Assembly (NCBI GenBank): GCA_040755295.1
Contig: JBFMBK010000015.1
Location: 1-60,305, forward strand
Reading direction: 5' to 3'
DNA: 60,305 nucleotides
Source of the DNA: Bacillota bacterium
Lineage (GTDB): Bacteria; Bacillota; Desulfotomaculia; Desulfotomaculales; Ammonificaceae
Made by a program: the position numbers and the translations under genes. This document shows, piece by piece, positions 26,817 to 35,532 of this stretch. A model generated the notes under the pieces. The model made no database searches, was not told where the DNA came from, and saw only the letters and a program-made list of their open reading frames with translations. The number at the start of each line of letters is the position of its first letter. Position 1 is the stretch's first letter.

Positions 26817-27491
26817 TTATTCCTCTCCTCCCTCGTCCTCCTCGGGCACGCCGTCTTCCCCCCGGTAGTTCGGGCTTTCGTACCTAAGACAGCACATCAA
26901 TCTGCCGCAGATGCCGGAGATCTTGGTGGGGTTTAATACAAGATTCTGTCCCTTTGCCATACGTATCGAAACCGGCGCGAAATCGAACAGCCACGTTGTG
27001 CAGCATAATTCCCGGCCGCAGGAGCCTAACCCTCCGAGCGCCTTGGCCTCGTCCCGGACACCGATTTGACGAAGCTCGATCCTGGTTTTGAAAACCGCCG
27101 CCAGGTCACGCACCAACTGCCGAAAGTCGACCCGCCCTTCCGCGGTGAAATAAAAAATAACCTTGCTTCCGTCAAGGGTATAGTCAACCCCGATGAGTTT
27201 CATGGGCAGACCGTGCGCTGCGATTTTATCCCGGCATGTCTTAAATGCCTGGCGTTCCTTTTCCCGGTTCGCCAGTATCTGTTTTATATCCTCGGGCGCC
27301 GCCAGCCGTATGACCGGCTTTAAGGCCGCCGAGTCAATATTGACGCTGGTGGGTCCGGCAACCACACAGCCGAACTCTACTCCGCGCACGGTTTCCACAA
27401 TCACCTTGTCGCCCGGCTTCAACTCGAGCGAGCCGGGGTTGAAATAATAAACCTTTCCGGCCTTTTTAAAGCGTACGCCTACAGCCTCCAA
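26817..27491 (-). CDS. ricT: PSP1-domain protein RicT (YaaT)
   Basis: About 224 residues from the TTG 27491, with GGGAGGAG 7 bases upstream; the longer open frame to 27620 reads into a family A repeat. The PSP1 core has conserved cysteines in GGLGSCGRELCCTTWL and ISGICGRLMCCLRYE, which in RicT hold an iron-sulfur cluster with RicA/RicF. In Bacillus it affects RNase Y maturation activity, competence and sporulation. The order tmk-holB-ricT-rsmI matches Bacillus. A tail of acidic residues ends the protein. Confidence 0.93.
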   Translation of the reverse strand: MEAVGVRFKKAGKVYYFNPGSLELKPGDKVIVETVRGVEFGCVVAGPTSVNIDSAALKPVIRLAAPEDIKQILANREKERQAFKTCRDKIAAHGLPMKLIGVDYTLDGSKVIFYFTAEGRVDFRQLVRDLAAVFKTRIELRQIGVRDEAKALGGLGSCGRELCCTTWLFDFAPVSIRMAKGQNLVLNPTKISGICGRLMCCLRYESPNYRGEDGVPEEDEGGEE

Positions 27492-27496
27492 ACGTT

Positions 27497-27745
27497 CTCC
27501 TCCCTCTGAAGATAGTACTTCTTTTGCTGGGCGCCGCGATAAGCTTCGTATAGCTACGTCAGCTTGACAAGGCCGGGTCCTCACGTACCTCTTATGTACG
27601 CTCCGGCTCGTCCTTGCCAATCTTCCTTGCTCTGCTCGCTTCTCACAGCGTTTCGTTTATGTTACACTACTGCAGTTAAGCAACAAGCTTACGGATCTAT
27701 ATTTTATCCCTGTGGTACCGCTAGCGGTATGTGGGGGAATAAGCT
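27497..27745 (-). repeat. Family A repeat, full copy upstream of ricT
   Basis: Minus orientation, all modules present: outer end with a palindromic ACCGCTAGCGGT, CGTAAGCTTGTTGCTTAAC, GAAACGCTGTGAGAAGCG, variable hairpin GCGTACATAAGAGGTACG, core with CTTATCGCGG, and the end GAAGTACTATCTTCAGAGGGAGGAG that contains the ricT SD. The rest of the 460-bp gap to holB shows no gene. Confidence 0.8.
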
Positions 27746-27949
27746 TTTCTCGCTCGCGGCCCGTTTTTATACTTTGTTACCCGTTATTGTCTTAATAAAT
27801 CAGGGGCGTCCCGTCGGCGAAACCACCCTGGGCATTCCTTCGTTTCGTATGCGCCGATTCTTATTATACTTGGTAATCCGCCGCCGCACTAAAAAAACAC
27901 GCGCGCAATCATTTTAACTTCCGCCGCGGCCGTATCGAAAAACCCGCAG

Positions 27950-28927
27950 TCACCCCGAAGTGCGCATAACAGAAGCAAGGCGTACCACGAGTCCCTCGAA
28001 AACCAGGCGCGGGTTGACGTTGGCCCGCAACATCTTCTTCCCGTCCTCGACCGCTTCCACCGCCGCAATCAGGTTCTTAAGCGGTACGCCCGCCTTTTCG
28101 ACCGCCGCCAGATGGTCTGTGTTGATCACCAGTTCGGGGTCTTTGGTAAACCTGTATAACAAAAGGTCGCGGTACCAGAGGCTGAAGAACTCCAGCCCTT
28201 TTTCCGCCACCGTTTTTTCAACTTTATTGTTTTTGACGAGTTCCTGAACCTTGGCGAGCGCCGGCTTCCTGGCCATTTCTATTACCTTCTCTTTCAACGC
28301 TGCCACCAGGGGGTCCATCAGCTCAAGCGCCCTGCTCATACTTCCCCCGGCAAGAACGGCCAGCACCCTTGCTTCTTTTTCAGGAACGCCGTACCTCCGG
28401 ACCAGTTCCCCGGCGATGATCTCGGGCTTGAGACGGTGAAACCTCACGTCACAGCAGCGGGACACAACGGTCGGCAGGAGTGCTTCCGGCCGCGCGGAAA
28501 CAAGGATGAAAACCGTTTCTCCCGGAGGTTCTTCAAGCGTTTTCAAGAAGGCGTTCTGGGCCTGGGCGGTGCAAAGCTCCGCCTGGTCGATTATCACCAC
28601 ATGCCGTCGATGATAGGGTTTACGGCCTACGGTAAAGACCGTCGCTCGCACCTGGTCGATGCCGATTGAAGCCCCGTCGGGAGCTATTTCGTGCATGTCC
28701 GGGTGGCCCGCGCCGCTGACCATCCGGCACTGCGGGCATCTGCCGCAGGCGGTTCCCGTGGCGGCTCCCCCGTCGCAAAAAAGAGCGGCGGCAAAGGCCT
28801 TGGCGGTGGCGACTTTCCCGACGCCGGGAGGTCCGGTAAAAAGGTAGGCATGCGCCACCTTCCCCAGACGCGCCGCGGTTTTCAGGCGTATTATCGCCGT
28901 ATCCTGCCCCCGAATCATCTCGTACAA
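27950..28927 (-). CDS. holB: DNA polymerase III delta' subunit
   Basis: 325 residues of the clamp-loader AAA+ fold. HAYLFTGPPGVGKVATAKAF has the P-loop with Val instead of Ser/Thr after Lys, typical of the non-hydrolysing delta' subunit. A zinc module (C-GGAATGTACGRCPQC) and IIDQAELCTAQAQNAFLKTLEEPP follow. It helps load the beta clamp with DnaX and delta. It overlaps the tmk gene by 13 bases. Confidence 0.95.
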   Translation of the reverse strand: MYEMIRGQDTAIIRLKTAARLGKVAHAYLFTGPPGVGKVATAKAFAAALFCDGGAATGTACGRCPQCRMVSGAGHPDMHEIAPDGASIGIDQVRATVFTVGRKPYHRRHVVIIDQAELCTAQAQNAFLKTLEEPPGETVFILVSARPEALLPTVVSRCCDVRFHRLKPEIIAGELVRRYGVPEKEARVLAVLAGGSMSRALELMDPLVAALKEKVIEMARKPALAKVQELVKNNKVEKTVAEKGLEFFSLWYRDLLLYRFTKDPELVINTDHLAAVEKAGVPLKNLIAAVEAVEDGKKMLRANVNPRLVFEGLVVRLASVMRTSG

Positions 28928-29544
28928 TTTTCCAGGACCTCCCGAACCACCTTGTATATCCCGGTTTCCACCTGCTCCTCCGTCCCGGTGCCGTCAACAA
29001 CCGCAACACGGTGTCCGCCTTCGGCGGCAAGCTGCAGATACCGTTCCCTTACCCGTTCGAAGAAAGACAAATCGAGCCTTTCCATGCGATCCGCGGTCTT
29101 AGTCCGCGACAGTCTGGCCAGCGCCTCGTCCGCCGGGAGGTCTATGATTATGGTAAGACCAGGATAAAGACCGCCCGTGACCAGGGTGTTAAGCGCACGC
29201 AGAAGCTCTTCAGAAAGACCTCGTCCCGCACCCTGATAGGCGATCGTAGAATCCGCGTAGCGGTCGGCCAGGACGATCTTTCCGGCCTCCAGCGCCGGCT
29301 GGATCACCTGCGCCACCAGTTCGGCCCGGGCGGCAGCGTACAGGCAGGCTTCCGCCCTTGCGTCGATGGTCCTTGCCGGATCCTTCAGAACGTCCCTGAT
29401 CGCCTCGCCGGTTGCCGTCCCCCCGGGTTCGCGCACCGTTACCAATTCAAGTCGCTGCCCCCGGAGCCTTTCCGCCAGCCGTCGTACCTGCGTGGTTTTT
29501 CCCACGCCGTCGATTCCTTCGAGAGATATGAAAAATCCGCCCAC
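28915..29544 (-). CDS. tmk: Thymidylate kinase
   Basis: 209 residues: P-loop EGIDGVGKTTQ (8-18), the DR(Y) motif DRYADSTIAYQGAGRG and the substrate segment TVREPGGT. It phosphorylates dTMP to dTDP. The overlap with holB indicates a tmk-holB unit. The upstream gap holds a family A repeat in the opposite orientation. Confidence 0.97.
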   Translation of the reverse strand: MGGFFISLEGIDGVGKTTQVRRLAERLRGQRLELVTVREPGGTATGEAIRDVLKDPARTIDARAEACLYAAARAELVAQVIQPALEAGKIVLADRYADSTIAYQGAGRGLSEELLRALNTLVTGGLYPGLTIIIDLPADEALARLSRTKTADRMERLDLSFFERVRERYLQLAAEGGHRVAVVDGTGTEEQVETGIYKVVREVLENCTR

Positions 29545-29557
29545 TGTATCTGTTCAG

Positions 29558-29750
29558 CCTCCTACATCACACTGACGGTCCTACATCACATTGACGGAAC
29601 GTAGCAAGAAGCAATGCAGTGCAAGGAAGACCGGGCGGGGGCGAACCGGAGTGTACACGGAAGTACATGAGGATTCGGCTCCGCTCGGCTGACGCAGCAA
29701 TGCGTTGCTTATCGCTACGCCCACCGAGTATCTAAAAAGCTACCGCCCGC
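29558..29750 (+). repeat. Family A repeat between tmk and the decarboxylase gene
   Basis: Plus orientation. A left end with CTGTTCAG, a small tandem duplication (CCTACATCACACTGACGG-type units around 29561-29597), GGAACGTAGCAAGAAGCAATG, GCAAGGAAGACCGG, the variable hairpin TGTACACGGAAGTACA, TGAGGATTCGG, the GCAGCAATGCGTTGCTTATC core and a right end GTATCTAAAAAGCTAC. It directly abuts the decarboxylase stop codon. Confidence 0.8.
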
Positions 29751-31172
29751 TTATCGCACCACCCTGAGGGTTTCCAACCGCCGGTCGGCGGTTCCGTGAA
29801 CCGCAACACCCGCATCGCGCAATGACTTCAGATAGGCCACCGCTTCGGGGGTAACCTCCTCGCCCGGGACCAAAACCGGAATCCCCGGCGGCGCCGGCGC
29901 AGCCGTTTCGGCGCTCACAAGCCCCACGGCGCTTTCGAGCGCAACCTGTTTCGCGGGGGCCAGCCAGGCCTCCCGCGGGTTAATCCGCAACGGCGGCGCT
30001 TGGGGAAAAGGTACCGTCATCCTCGTTTTCGGTCCCTTCAGTGCCGTTTCCACCGCCCTCAGCAGCACCTTCAGGTCCCGCATACGGTGGGCGGGGCTGA
30101 ATAGAAGAACAACTCCGGTGAAATCCGCCATCTCAACGACCACCCCGCAGCGGCGCATCTGTTTCGCCGCGGTGAGACCGCTGACGCGGGCTTCTTTAAA
30201 GCTTACCACCAGCCGCGTCGGATCAATCATATAACCTTCCGGCAAACCGCGAAGCACACCCACCCCGGGCAGCCGGGAAAGCGCCCGGCGTGCATGCTCC
30301 GCCAGTTCGATCTGCCGCTCGCAGATGCTGAAGCCGGATACCTCTAATTGCCGCCGCGCCCCGTCGAGTGAAGCAAGCAGCAGATAAGACGGGCTGGTGG
30401 TGGTCAGAATCCGGAGGGAGTCCCGTATCCGGGACCGCTCCAGCCTGTCCCCCTGTACGTGCAGCCAGGCCGCCTGTGTAAGCGCGCCGGCCCTTTTATG
30501 AACGCTTTCCACCGCTGCGTCGGCCCCGCAGGCCATCGCTCCCGGCGGCATCCCCGGGTGGCGACCAAAAAGAACCCCGTGCGCCGCGTCGACAAGAAGC
30601 GGCAACTCGCATGCCCGCGCGAGACCGGACAACGCCTTCAGGTCGGCCGCAACCCCGTAATAATCGGGATAAACCGTAAACAGGGCCCGCACCCGCGGGT
30701 GCCGTTCCAGGGCTTCCCGGTAATCAGACTCCCGGGGCGGCAGAGGGATGGTGAGGCCGTCCGGACTCCACCCCGGTATAAACTCCGGTTGCGCGCCGCT
30801 GAGTACCAAAGACGAAATCACCGACCGGTGTACCGCGCGGGGAAGGATCACAGCGTCACCCGGACGGGTGGCCGCCAGGAACATCGCCTGCACGCCCGCA
30901 GTACTTCCGTTAACCAGGAAAAAGGTTTCCCCTGCGCCCGCCATAGCCGCCGTTTGTTCCTGCGCCCGCCGGATCGCCCCGACGGGAGCGCTGAGGTCGT
31001 CAAGACCCGGCACTTCCGTAAGGTCGGCCTCGAAAACGGAACGGCCCCACCAGTGGCTTAGCACCGGTGGAGCCGCCTTTCCCTGCAAGTGTCCCGGTGT
31101 GTGAAAGGGTATCAACCCTTTGCGCACGTAACGCTTGAGACTGTCTACAACCGGGTAGCGTCTTTGTGGCAT
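29751..31172 (-). CDS. PLP-dependent Orn/Lys/Arg decarboxylase-family protein
   Basis: About 473 residues from MPQRRYPVVDSL; a longer frame reads into the upstream repeat. The N-terminal block IPFHTPGHLQGKAAPP, LDDLSAPVGAIRRAQ and FLVNGSTAGVQAMFLA, plus the PLP-lysine region VESVHKRAGALTQAAWLH, place it in the SpeA/CadA/YaaO group. Such proteins decarboxylate arginine, lysine or ornithine to polyamines. At under 500 residues it lacks the N-terminal wing of the large biodegradative enzymes. yaaO is also next to tmk in Bacillus. Substrate not predictable. Confidence 0.9.
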   Translation of the reverse strand: MPQRRYPVVDSLKRYVRKGLIPFHTPGHLQGKAAPPVLSHWWGRSVFEADLTEVPGLDDLSAPVGAIRRAQEQTAAMAGAGETFFLVNGSTAGVQAMFLAATRPGDAVILPRAVHRSVISSLVLSGAQPEFIPGWSPDGLTIPLPPRESDYREALERHPRVRALFTVYPDYYGVAADLKALSGLARACELPLLVDAAHGVLFGRHPGMPPGAMACGADAAVESVHKRAGALTQAAWLHVQGDRLERSRIRDSLRILTTTSPSYLLLASLDGARRQLEVSGFSICERQIELAEHARRALSRLPGVGVLRGLPEGYMIDPTRLVVSFKEARVSGLTAAKQMRRCGVVVEMADFTGVVLLFSPAHRMRDLKVLLRAVETALKGPKTRMTVPFPQAPPLRINPREAWLAPAKQVALESAVGLVSAETAAPAPPGIPVLVPGEEVTPEAVAYLKSLRDAGVAVHGTADRRLETLRVVR

Positions 31173-31177
31173 ATTAT

Positions 31178-31375
31178 ATTCGTTCTTTCGGAGGGCGCAA
31201 CGATAAGCAATGCATTGCGGCGTCAGCCCGGCGAGCCAAATCCTCACGTACGTAATCAGTACGCTCCGGTTCGTCTCCCCAGCCTTCCTTGCACTGCATC
31301 ACTTCTCGTTACGCTCCTTGTAAGTTACAATACTGCTTCTAAGTTCAAAGCCTACGAGTCTCTCGTTTCCGGTGG
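31178..31375 (-). repeat. Family A repeat upstream of the decarboxylase
   Basis: Minus orientation: GGAGCGTAACGAGAAGTGATG, GCAAGGAAGGCTGG, the variable hairpin GCGTACTGATTACGTACG, CGCCGCAATGCATTGCTTATC and an end GAAAGAACGAA next to the decarboxylase start. Confidence 0.75.
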
Positions 31376-31384
31376 CTGAATCGC

Positions 31385-31515
31385 AAATCGCAACTCGTAA
31401 CCCCGGTTTCCCAATTCCCCTGATTCCAGACTAGGGACTTTCGACTGAGGACTCGTAACCCGTAACTCGCAACTCTTAACTCTTAACTACTATCTACTGT
31501 CTGCTACCGACTGTT
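31385..31515. repeat. Degenerate short-period array
   Basis: Loose repetition of 7-8-base units of the ACTCGTA / ACTCTTA / ACTATCT type (for example CGTAACCCGTAACTCGCAAC). Similar arrays occur at about 7660-7760, 10625-10735, 12835-12870, 18520-18600, 23785-23815 and 35415-35450. No coding potential. Confidence 0.55.
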
Positions 31516-31521
31516 ACTAAA

Positions 31522-31770
31522 TTATGCTTCCTTGCCGTCCTTACGGGCCACAAGAATCGCGCAGTCAGGACAAACCCTCTGGCAAATCCCGCAAATGTTG
31601 CAGTCCTGGTTTGCTTCCACCGCCGGTGTGCCGTAAGCGCCGAGAACCTTCGACCAGCTCAGGGCGTGCTTTGGGCACTTCTCTATGCATAACCCGCACC
31701 CTTTGCACAGGTTCGGGAAAAGACAGAATGATCCTTTTTCCGCTTGGTAAACTACGGGCTGTGCCTCCAC
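31522..31770 (-). CDS. korD: 2-oxoacid:ferredoxin oxidoreductase, ferredoxin (delta) subunit
   Basis: 82 residues with two CxxCxxCxxxCP clusters: CKGCGLCIEKCP (residues 19-31) and CNICGICQRVCP (57-68), binding two 4Fe-4S clusters. It passes electrons from the catalytic subunits to external ferredoxin. It is the last gene of the korABCD operon, 13 bp after korC. GGAGGG lies before the start. Confidence 0.93.
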   Translation of the reverse strand: MEAQPVVYQAEKGSFCLFPNLCKGCGLCIEKCPKHALSWSKVLGAYGTPAVEANQDCNICGICQRVCPDCAILVARKDGKEA

Positions 31771-31783
31771 TTTGCCACCCTCC

Positions 31784-32359
31784 TTAAAGCGCCTTGCTTA
31801 CGAGATCCATACCGCGCTCGATCGCCCGGTAGTTAAGTTCCCGTAGCTTCGGTTCTTTTTCGAATTTGTAGCCGAGGCGCTTTTCAATGGCCTTCTTGGC
31901 GTCGTCCGCCGAGACCACTTTGGTGGCCGCAACCACGGCGCCCATTACGAGGACGTTGAATACCCGCGGGTGCAGCTCCTTCCGGGCGACCTCAAGCCCG
32001 GGGATCGCCAGTACGCGCTTCGCGTTTTTCGGGAGATCTTTCTCCTCAACCTCCGCATAGGTATCGTACACGAAGACCGTTTCCGGTCCGACGTACTGTT
32101 TGGTCCGGTGCACCGCCCGGCCGCTCAGGGCCACCACGATATCGGCCGTCTCGAACTTCGGCGCCGCTATGGGTTCGTCGCCGACCTGCAGAAAGGCCAG
32201 CGAAACCCCGCCCCGCTGTTCCACGCCGAAGGCCGGGATGTATAAAACCTGGCGCCCTTCCTCATAGGCCGCCTCGGCCAAAATCTCCGCTATGGCCTGC
32301 ACGCCCTGGCCGCCCTCTCCGGCCGCTACGATCCGAATGGGCTTACTCATTCTTCGCAC
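31784..32359 (-). CDS. korC: 2-oxoacid:ferredoxin oxidoreductase, gamma subunit
   Basis: 191 residues. The family signature GEGGQGVQAIAEILAEAAYEEG (shown in part) starts at residue 14, followed by AFGVEQRGGVSLAF and VMGAVVAATKVVS. The gamma subunit forms part of the CoA/2-oxoacid site. It overlaps korB by 17 bases, indicating coupled translation. The oxoacid (2-oxoglutarate or a branched-chain or aryl one) cannot be fixed from this subunit. Confidence 0.93.
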   Translation of the reverse strand: MRRMSKPIRIVAAGEGGQGVQAIAEILAEAAYEEGRQVLYIPAFGVEQRGGVSLAFLQVGDEPIAAPKFETADIVVALSGRAVHRTKQYVGPETVFVYDTYAEVEEKDLPKNAKRVLAIPGLEVARKELHPRVFNVLVMGAVVAATKVVSADDAKKAIEKRLGYKFEKEPKLRELNYRAIERGMDLVSKAL

Positions 32360-33122
32360 CCCCTCCGGCGCGAAGAGCTTCCGGAACTTTTAATTCCCCT
32401 ACGGGGAAGTAGGATGGAAGCGTCTTCTCTACCCAGTACCAAGTCTCCTTGGCGTTTGTCCGCCAGTTTGTAGGACAGGCGGAAACCACCTCGATAAAGG
32501 AAAAGCCCCTGCCGTCCAGCTGGTTCTGGAGCGCCTTTTTCATGAATTCCTTAAGCTGTCGCGGGCGGGCAACGGTTCCGCGCGCCACGTAGGCGCGTTC
32601 ATCGGTAATCGCCGCCACCATCTCCGGTCCTTTGGTCGGATAACCCGCCACTTCCGGGTCCCTGCCGTAAGGAGTGGTCTCCGTCTTCTGCCCCGGCATG
32701 GTGGTCGGGGCCATTTGACCGCCGGTCATCCCATACTGGGTGTTATTGATTAGAATAGCGGTGATTTTCTCGTTCCTGGCCGCCGCGTTGACCATATGCT
32801 GCGCCCCGATGGCGTAACCGCCGCCGTCACCCATGTAAGCGATACAAACAAGTTCCGTGCGGGCGCGTTTCAGCCCGGTCATTACCGGAACGGTACGGCC
32901 GTGGTGCGTCTGAACGGTATCCACGTTAAAGAAATCCCAGGCCAGGAGCGAGCAGCCGATATCGCACCCGAAAACGGCCTTATCCTGGATCCCCAGTTCA
33001 TCTATCGCTTCGCCCAGGGCTTTGAGCGCCAGACCGTGACCGCACCCCGGGCAAAACTTATGGGGCTTGGTGTCCCGCCGCCAGCTTTTCGGCATCGCCG
33101 GTGAAACCTGCATTACCTCCAC
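32343..33122 (-). CDS. korB: 2-oxoacid:ferredoxin oxidoreductase, beta subunit
   Basis: 259 residues. HKFCPGCGHG provides the first cluster cysteines, DIGCSLLAWDFFNVD the next, and GDGGGYAIGAQHMVNAAARNEK with NNTQYGMTGGQ is the thiamine diphosphate-binding region (GDG...NN). It binds TPP. The best match by motif is the 2-oxoglutarate/2-oxoisovalerate type rather than pyruvate. Start codon context is good, 5 bp after korA. Confidence 0.94.
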   Translation of the reverse strand: MEVMQVSPAMPKSWRRDTKPHKFCPGCGHGLALKALGEAIDELGIQDKAVFGCDIGCSLLAWDFFNVDTVQTHHGRTVPVMTGLKRARTELVCIAYMGDGGGYAIGAQHMVNAAARNEKITAILINNTQYGMTGGQMAPTTMPGQKTETTPYGRDPEVAGYPTKGPEMVAAITDERAYVARGTVARPRQLKEFMKKALQNQLDGRGFSFIEVVSACPTNWRTNAKETWYWVEKTLPSYFPVGELKVPEALRAGGGAKNE

Positions 33123-33127
33123 CCCCC

Positions 33128-34234
33128 TTAACCCACATTTTCCCGGGCCCGGGCGTATATCTCTTCCGAAGTGACCCCGAGTCCGGGTTTATATAACGGT
33201 ACAATCTCGGTTTTAGTACCGTAAATCGCCTCTTTAACAAGACGTGCCAGTTGCCCGTATGCCGATTCCGCGATCAGAAGCTTTTGCGCGCTTCCTGCAA
33301 CCGCCCGAAGCTCCGCCACCGGCAACGGCCGTAATGTTACGGGCCGGAAATACCCCACCTTTAGGCCTTCCTCCCGGAGTGTCTCCACCGCATCCTTCGC
33401 CGCCCGGGCAACAACCCCGTGGGCTACGACTACAACGCTTGCGTCCTCCGTGCCGATAGACTGATATTCCGCAACCTCCGCCGCCATCTTCTCGTATTCG
33501 GCGGCGAGCCCCAAGATCACTTCGTAGAGCTCTTCCTCCGTGTTATAAGTGTTGCGGTATTGCCCCGGAGGCCGGTCGGCGCCCGGCATCCCCGGACGTC
33601 CGGTATAAGCTTCGGTCGGTACCATCTTGATGCCCCGGGCTGCAGGATCGTAGATGGTCAAGGGCTCCCTGAGCTTTGCCTGATACCCGTCGGCGAGAAC
33701 GAAGGTCGGGAAGCGGTAGCGCCAAGCTGTGTTAAAGGCTTTGATGGTGTAATCGAACAGCTCCTGGTTTGTGGACGGAGAATAAACGATACGGAACCCC
33801 TCTCCGTTTCCGCCGAGCGTGGTCAGTGTAACTTCCTGCTGCGAGTAAATCACGGTAGCGGTGGAAGGGCCACCCCGCTGCATAACGACTACTACTATCG
33901 GAAGCCGCATCATTTCGGCCATAGACACCGGTTCCTGCATCAGTACGTTTCCCGGGCCGGCCGTTGCCGTAAAAGCTCTCCTCCCGCCCAAAACGCCGCC
34001 GATGGTGGTAAAGCCGGCTGAAAGCTCATCCTCCGTTTGCAGGAAAAGCCGCCCGTGCTTGGGCGCCAATCTTGTCCAGTAATGCATGATCTCGTTCTGC
34101 GGCGTTATCGGGTAGCCGTACATAATCTCCGCCCCGGCGGCCAGCGCCGCCCAGGCCACCGTCTCGTTACCGGTCATGAACATTCTCTTTTCTTTCGTGA
34201 TCGGTCCCTCTTCCAAAAGATCCACCCCCATCAA
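33128..34234 (-). CDS. korA: 2-oxoacid:ferredoxin oxidoreductase, alpha subunit
   Basis: 368 residues. MTGNETVAWAALAAGAEIMYGYPITPQNEI (in blocks) and TATAGPGNVLMQEPVSMAEMMRLPIVVV are diagnostic of the pyrimidine-binding alpha subunit. It is a separate, unfused subunit without the gamma domain some KorA proteins carry. It heads korABCD. The enzyme reversibly makes acyl-CoA, CO2 and reduced ferredoxin and serves the reductive or oxidative branch of the TCA cycle in anaerobes. Confidence 0.95.
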   Translation of the reverse strand: MMGVDLLEEGPITKEKRMFMTGNETVAWAALAAGAEIMYGYPITPQNEIMHYWTRLAPKHGRLFLQTEDELSAGFTTIGGVLGGRRAFTATAGPGNVLMQEPVSMAEMMRLPIVVVVMQRGGPSTATVIYSQQEVTLTTLGGNGEGFRIVYSPSTNQELFDYTIKAFNTAWRYRFPTFVLADGYQAKLREPLTIYDPAARGIKMVPTEAYTGRPGMPGADRPPGQYRNTYNTEEELYEVILGLAAEYEKMAAEVAEYQSIGTEDASVVVVAHGVVARAAKDAVETLREEGLKVGYFRPVTLRPLPVAELRAVAGSAQKLLIAESAYGQLARLVKEAIYGTKTEIVPLYKPGLGVTSEEIYARARENVG

Positions 34235-34253
34235 TCAAGAATACTTCTTCCGC

Positions 34254-35045
34254 CTACCAGAAACCGCGGGGCATAAACCGCCTCAGGAAACGTACCGGAT
34301 TCCCCTCGCAGTCCCGGGAACCTATCGACGCGGCGATTCCGTCCAACGCCGTCGTAGCCGTCACCGGAACGCCGAGTATCCTCGCCGCCTCCGTAACGAT
34401 TTTTGCCCCTTCCTGTACCACCGCGGTGTCCGTTTCTTCGCCGAGATGCGTGTTGTTGACCAGTCCGTCCACCCGTCCCAGGAAGCGGACATGGTCAACG
34501 ATGTCCTGCACCGTGGCGGTCATCGGGCGGCTCGCGTTGATAACCGCAAGAACCTTAAGGTCCGTGTTCTCCGCGTAGCCCTCGATGATTTCCAGTACGC
34601 GGGCCCCGCCGACACCGTAACCGACGTCGAGAACAACGTCGCCCTCCCGGGCCAACGCCCACCGCGCCGCCGGTTTCAGCACCGTCCCGGCTTCGCCGAG
34701 ACCCTCGGCGTCCTCGCGATCCCAGGCGATTACCGTGATTCCTAGTGCCTCGATTTCCTTTTTTAAGGGCCTCAAGGTCCAGAAGGGTTCAACCACGTCA
34801 AGGTCGACCAAATTAACCTTGGAAGCCGGAAAAAACCTCCGCTTTTTAGAGACCGGAGGTGACAAGCCGGTGATTGACCGGTTACCCTTTGGCCCTAAAA
34901 CACCACGGCGGGTTTTTAACGCCCTCCGAATCCGTGAAAATACTTCTATTCGTCTTAATCGCGCGAGTTCCAGCGCCCGGTTAATAGCGCATTCACTCTT
35001 GCCGCTGGCATACTCGCCGATATACGCCTCAACGATACGGTCCAA
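34254..35045 (-). CDS. P-loop NTPase upstream of korABCD, with in-frame insertion
   Basis: 263 residues. Walker A EYASGKSE (residues 11-18) starts a SIMIBI/ParA-like fold; VNLVDLDVVEPF (77-88) supplies the switch-type Asp and GDVVLDVGYGVGG the next one. Homologues commonly lie beside kor or vor genes, and the 20-bp gap to korA suggests one operon; function unknown, perhaps cofactor insertion. Residues about 30-75 (34820-34958) look foreign: a basic stretch RRALKTRRGVLGPKGNRS replaces what should be a short turn between the first helix and the VNLVDLD strand. The frame stays open through it. Confidence 0.8.
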   Translation of the reverse strand: MDRIVEAYIGEYASGKSECAINRALELARLRRIEVFSRIRRALKTRRGVLGPKGNRSITGLSPPVSKKRRFFPASKVNLVDLDVVEPFWTLRPLKKEIEALGITVIAWDREDAEGLGEAGTVLKPAARWALAREGDVVLDVGYGVGGARVLEIIEGYAENTDLKVLAVINASRPMTATVQDIVDHVRFLGRVDGLVNNTHLGEETDTAVVQEGAKIVTEAARILGVPVTATTALDGIAASIGSRDCEGNPVRFLRRFMPRGFW

Positions 35046-35135
35046 AATAGGGGCCTAACCCCCAAGCACCTAGAATAATCCTTATATCTCGCAGGTTTTC
35101 TCTATGGTAATGCAAAACATGGTCAACGTCAACCG

Positions 35136-35402
35136 CTACACCACAAAAAGGACAAGCAGACTCATTAAAAGCACCCCGGGCAGAGGGAAAGCCCCTGCGG
35201 CAAGCATCGTCACCGGGTTTACCGCGATGTGGAAGTGAAAAACAGACCCTGCCGTGTTAATTACGGCAAGTACAAGACCGCCTATAACAAGTGCCGCTAA
35301 AAGACGCGCCAAAAGCCTTAACGGCGCCACGAGGGCGCTTCCAACCAAATAAAGCCCTACAATGCCTACAGCACTCAAAGCCACGAGCTTCCAGTCCATC
35401 AC
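35136..35402 (-). CDS. BofA-like pro-sigma-K processing inhibitor
   Basis: 88 residues, almost entirely hydrophobic, with about two to three membrane helices and the conserved NPVTMLAAGAFPLPGVLLM near the C-terminus, matching BofA (N-x-T...G-x-PG). In Bacillus BofA anchors the SpoIVFA/SpoIVFB complex in the outer forespore membrane. It follows recR, the conserved recR-bofA order. Good evidence of a spore former. Confidence 0.87.
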   Translation of the reverse strand: MMDWKLVALSAVGIVGLYLVGSALVAPLRLLARLLAALVIGGLVLAVINTAGSVFHFHIAVNPVTMLAAGAFPLPGVLLMSLLVLFVV

Positions 35403-35532
35403 CTTACCCCCAGTTTCAGTAGTCGGACATCGGATGTCGGATGTCAGACTTTTTTATCTGGATTGTTTGCTGCAAGTCGTTATTCTTCAGCAACAACCTT
35501 ATTCCCAGAGGAGGTAAATTATACCTGTAACT

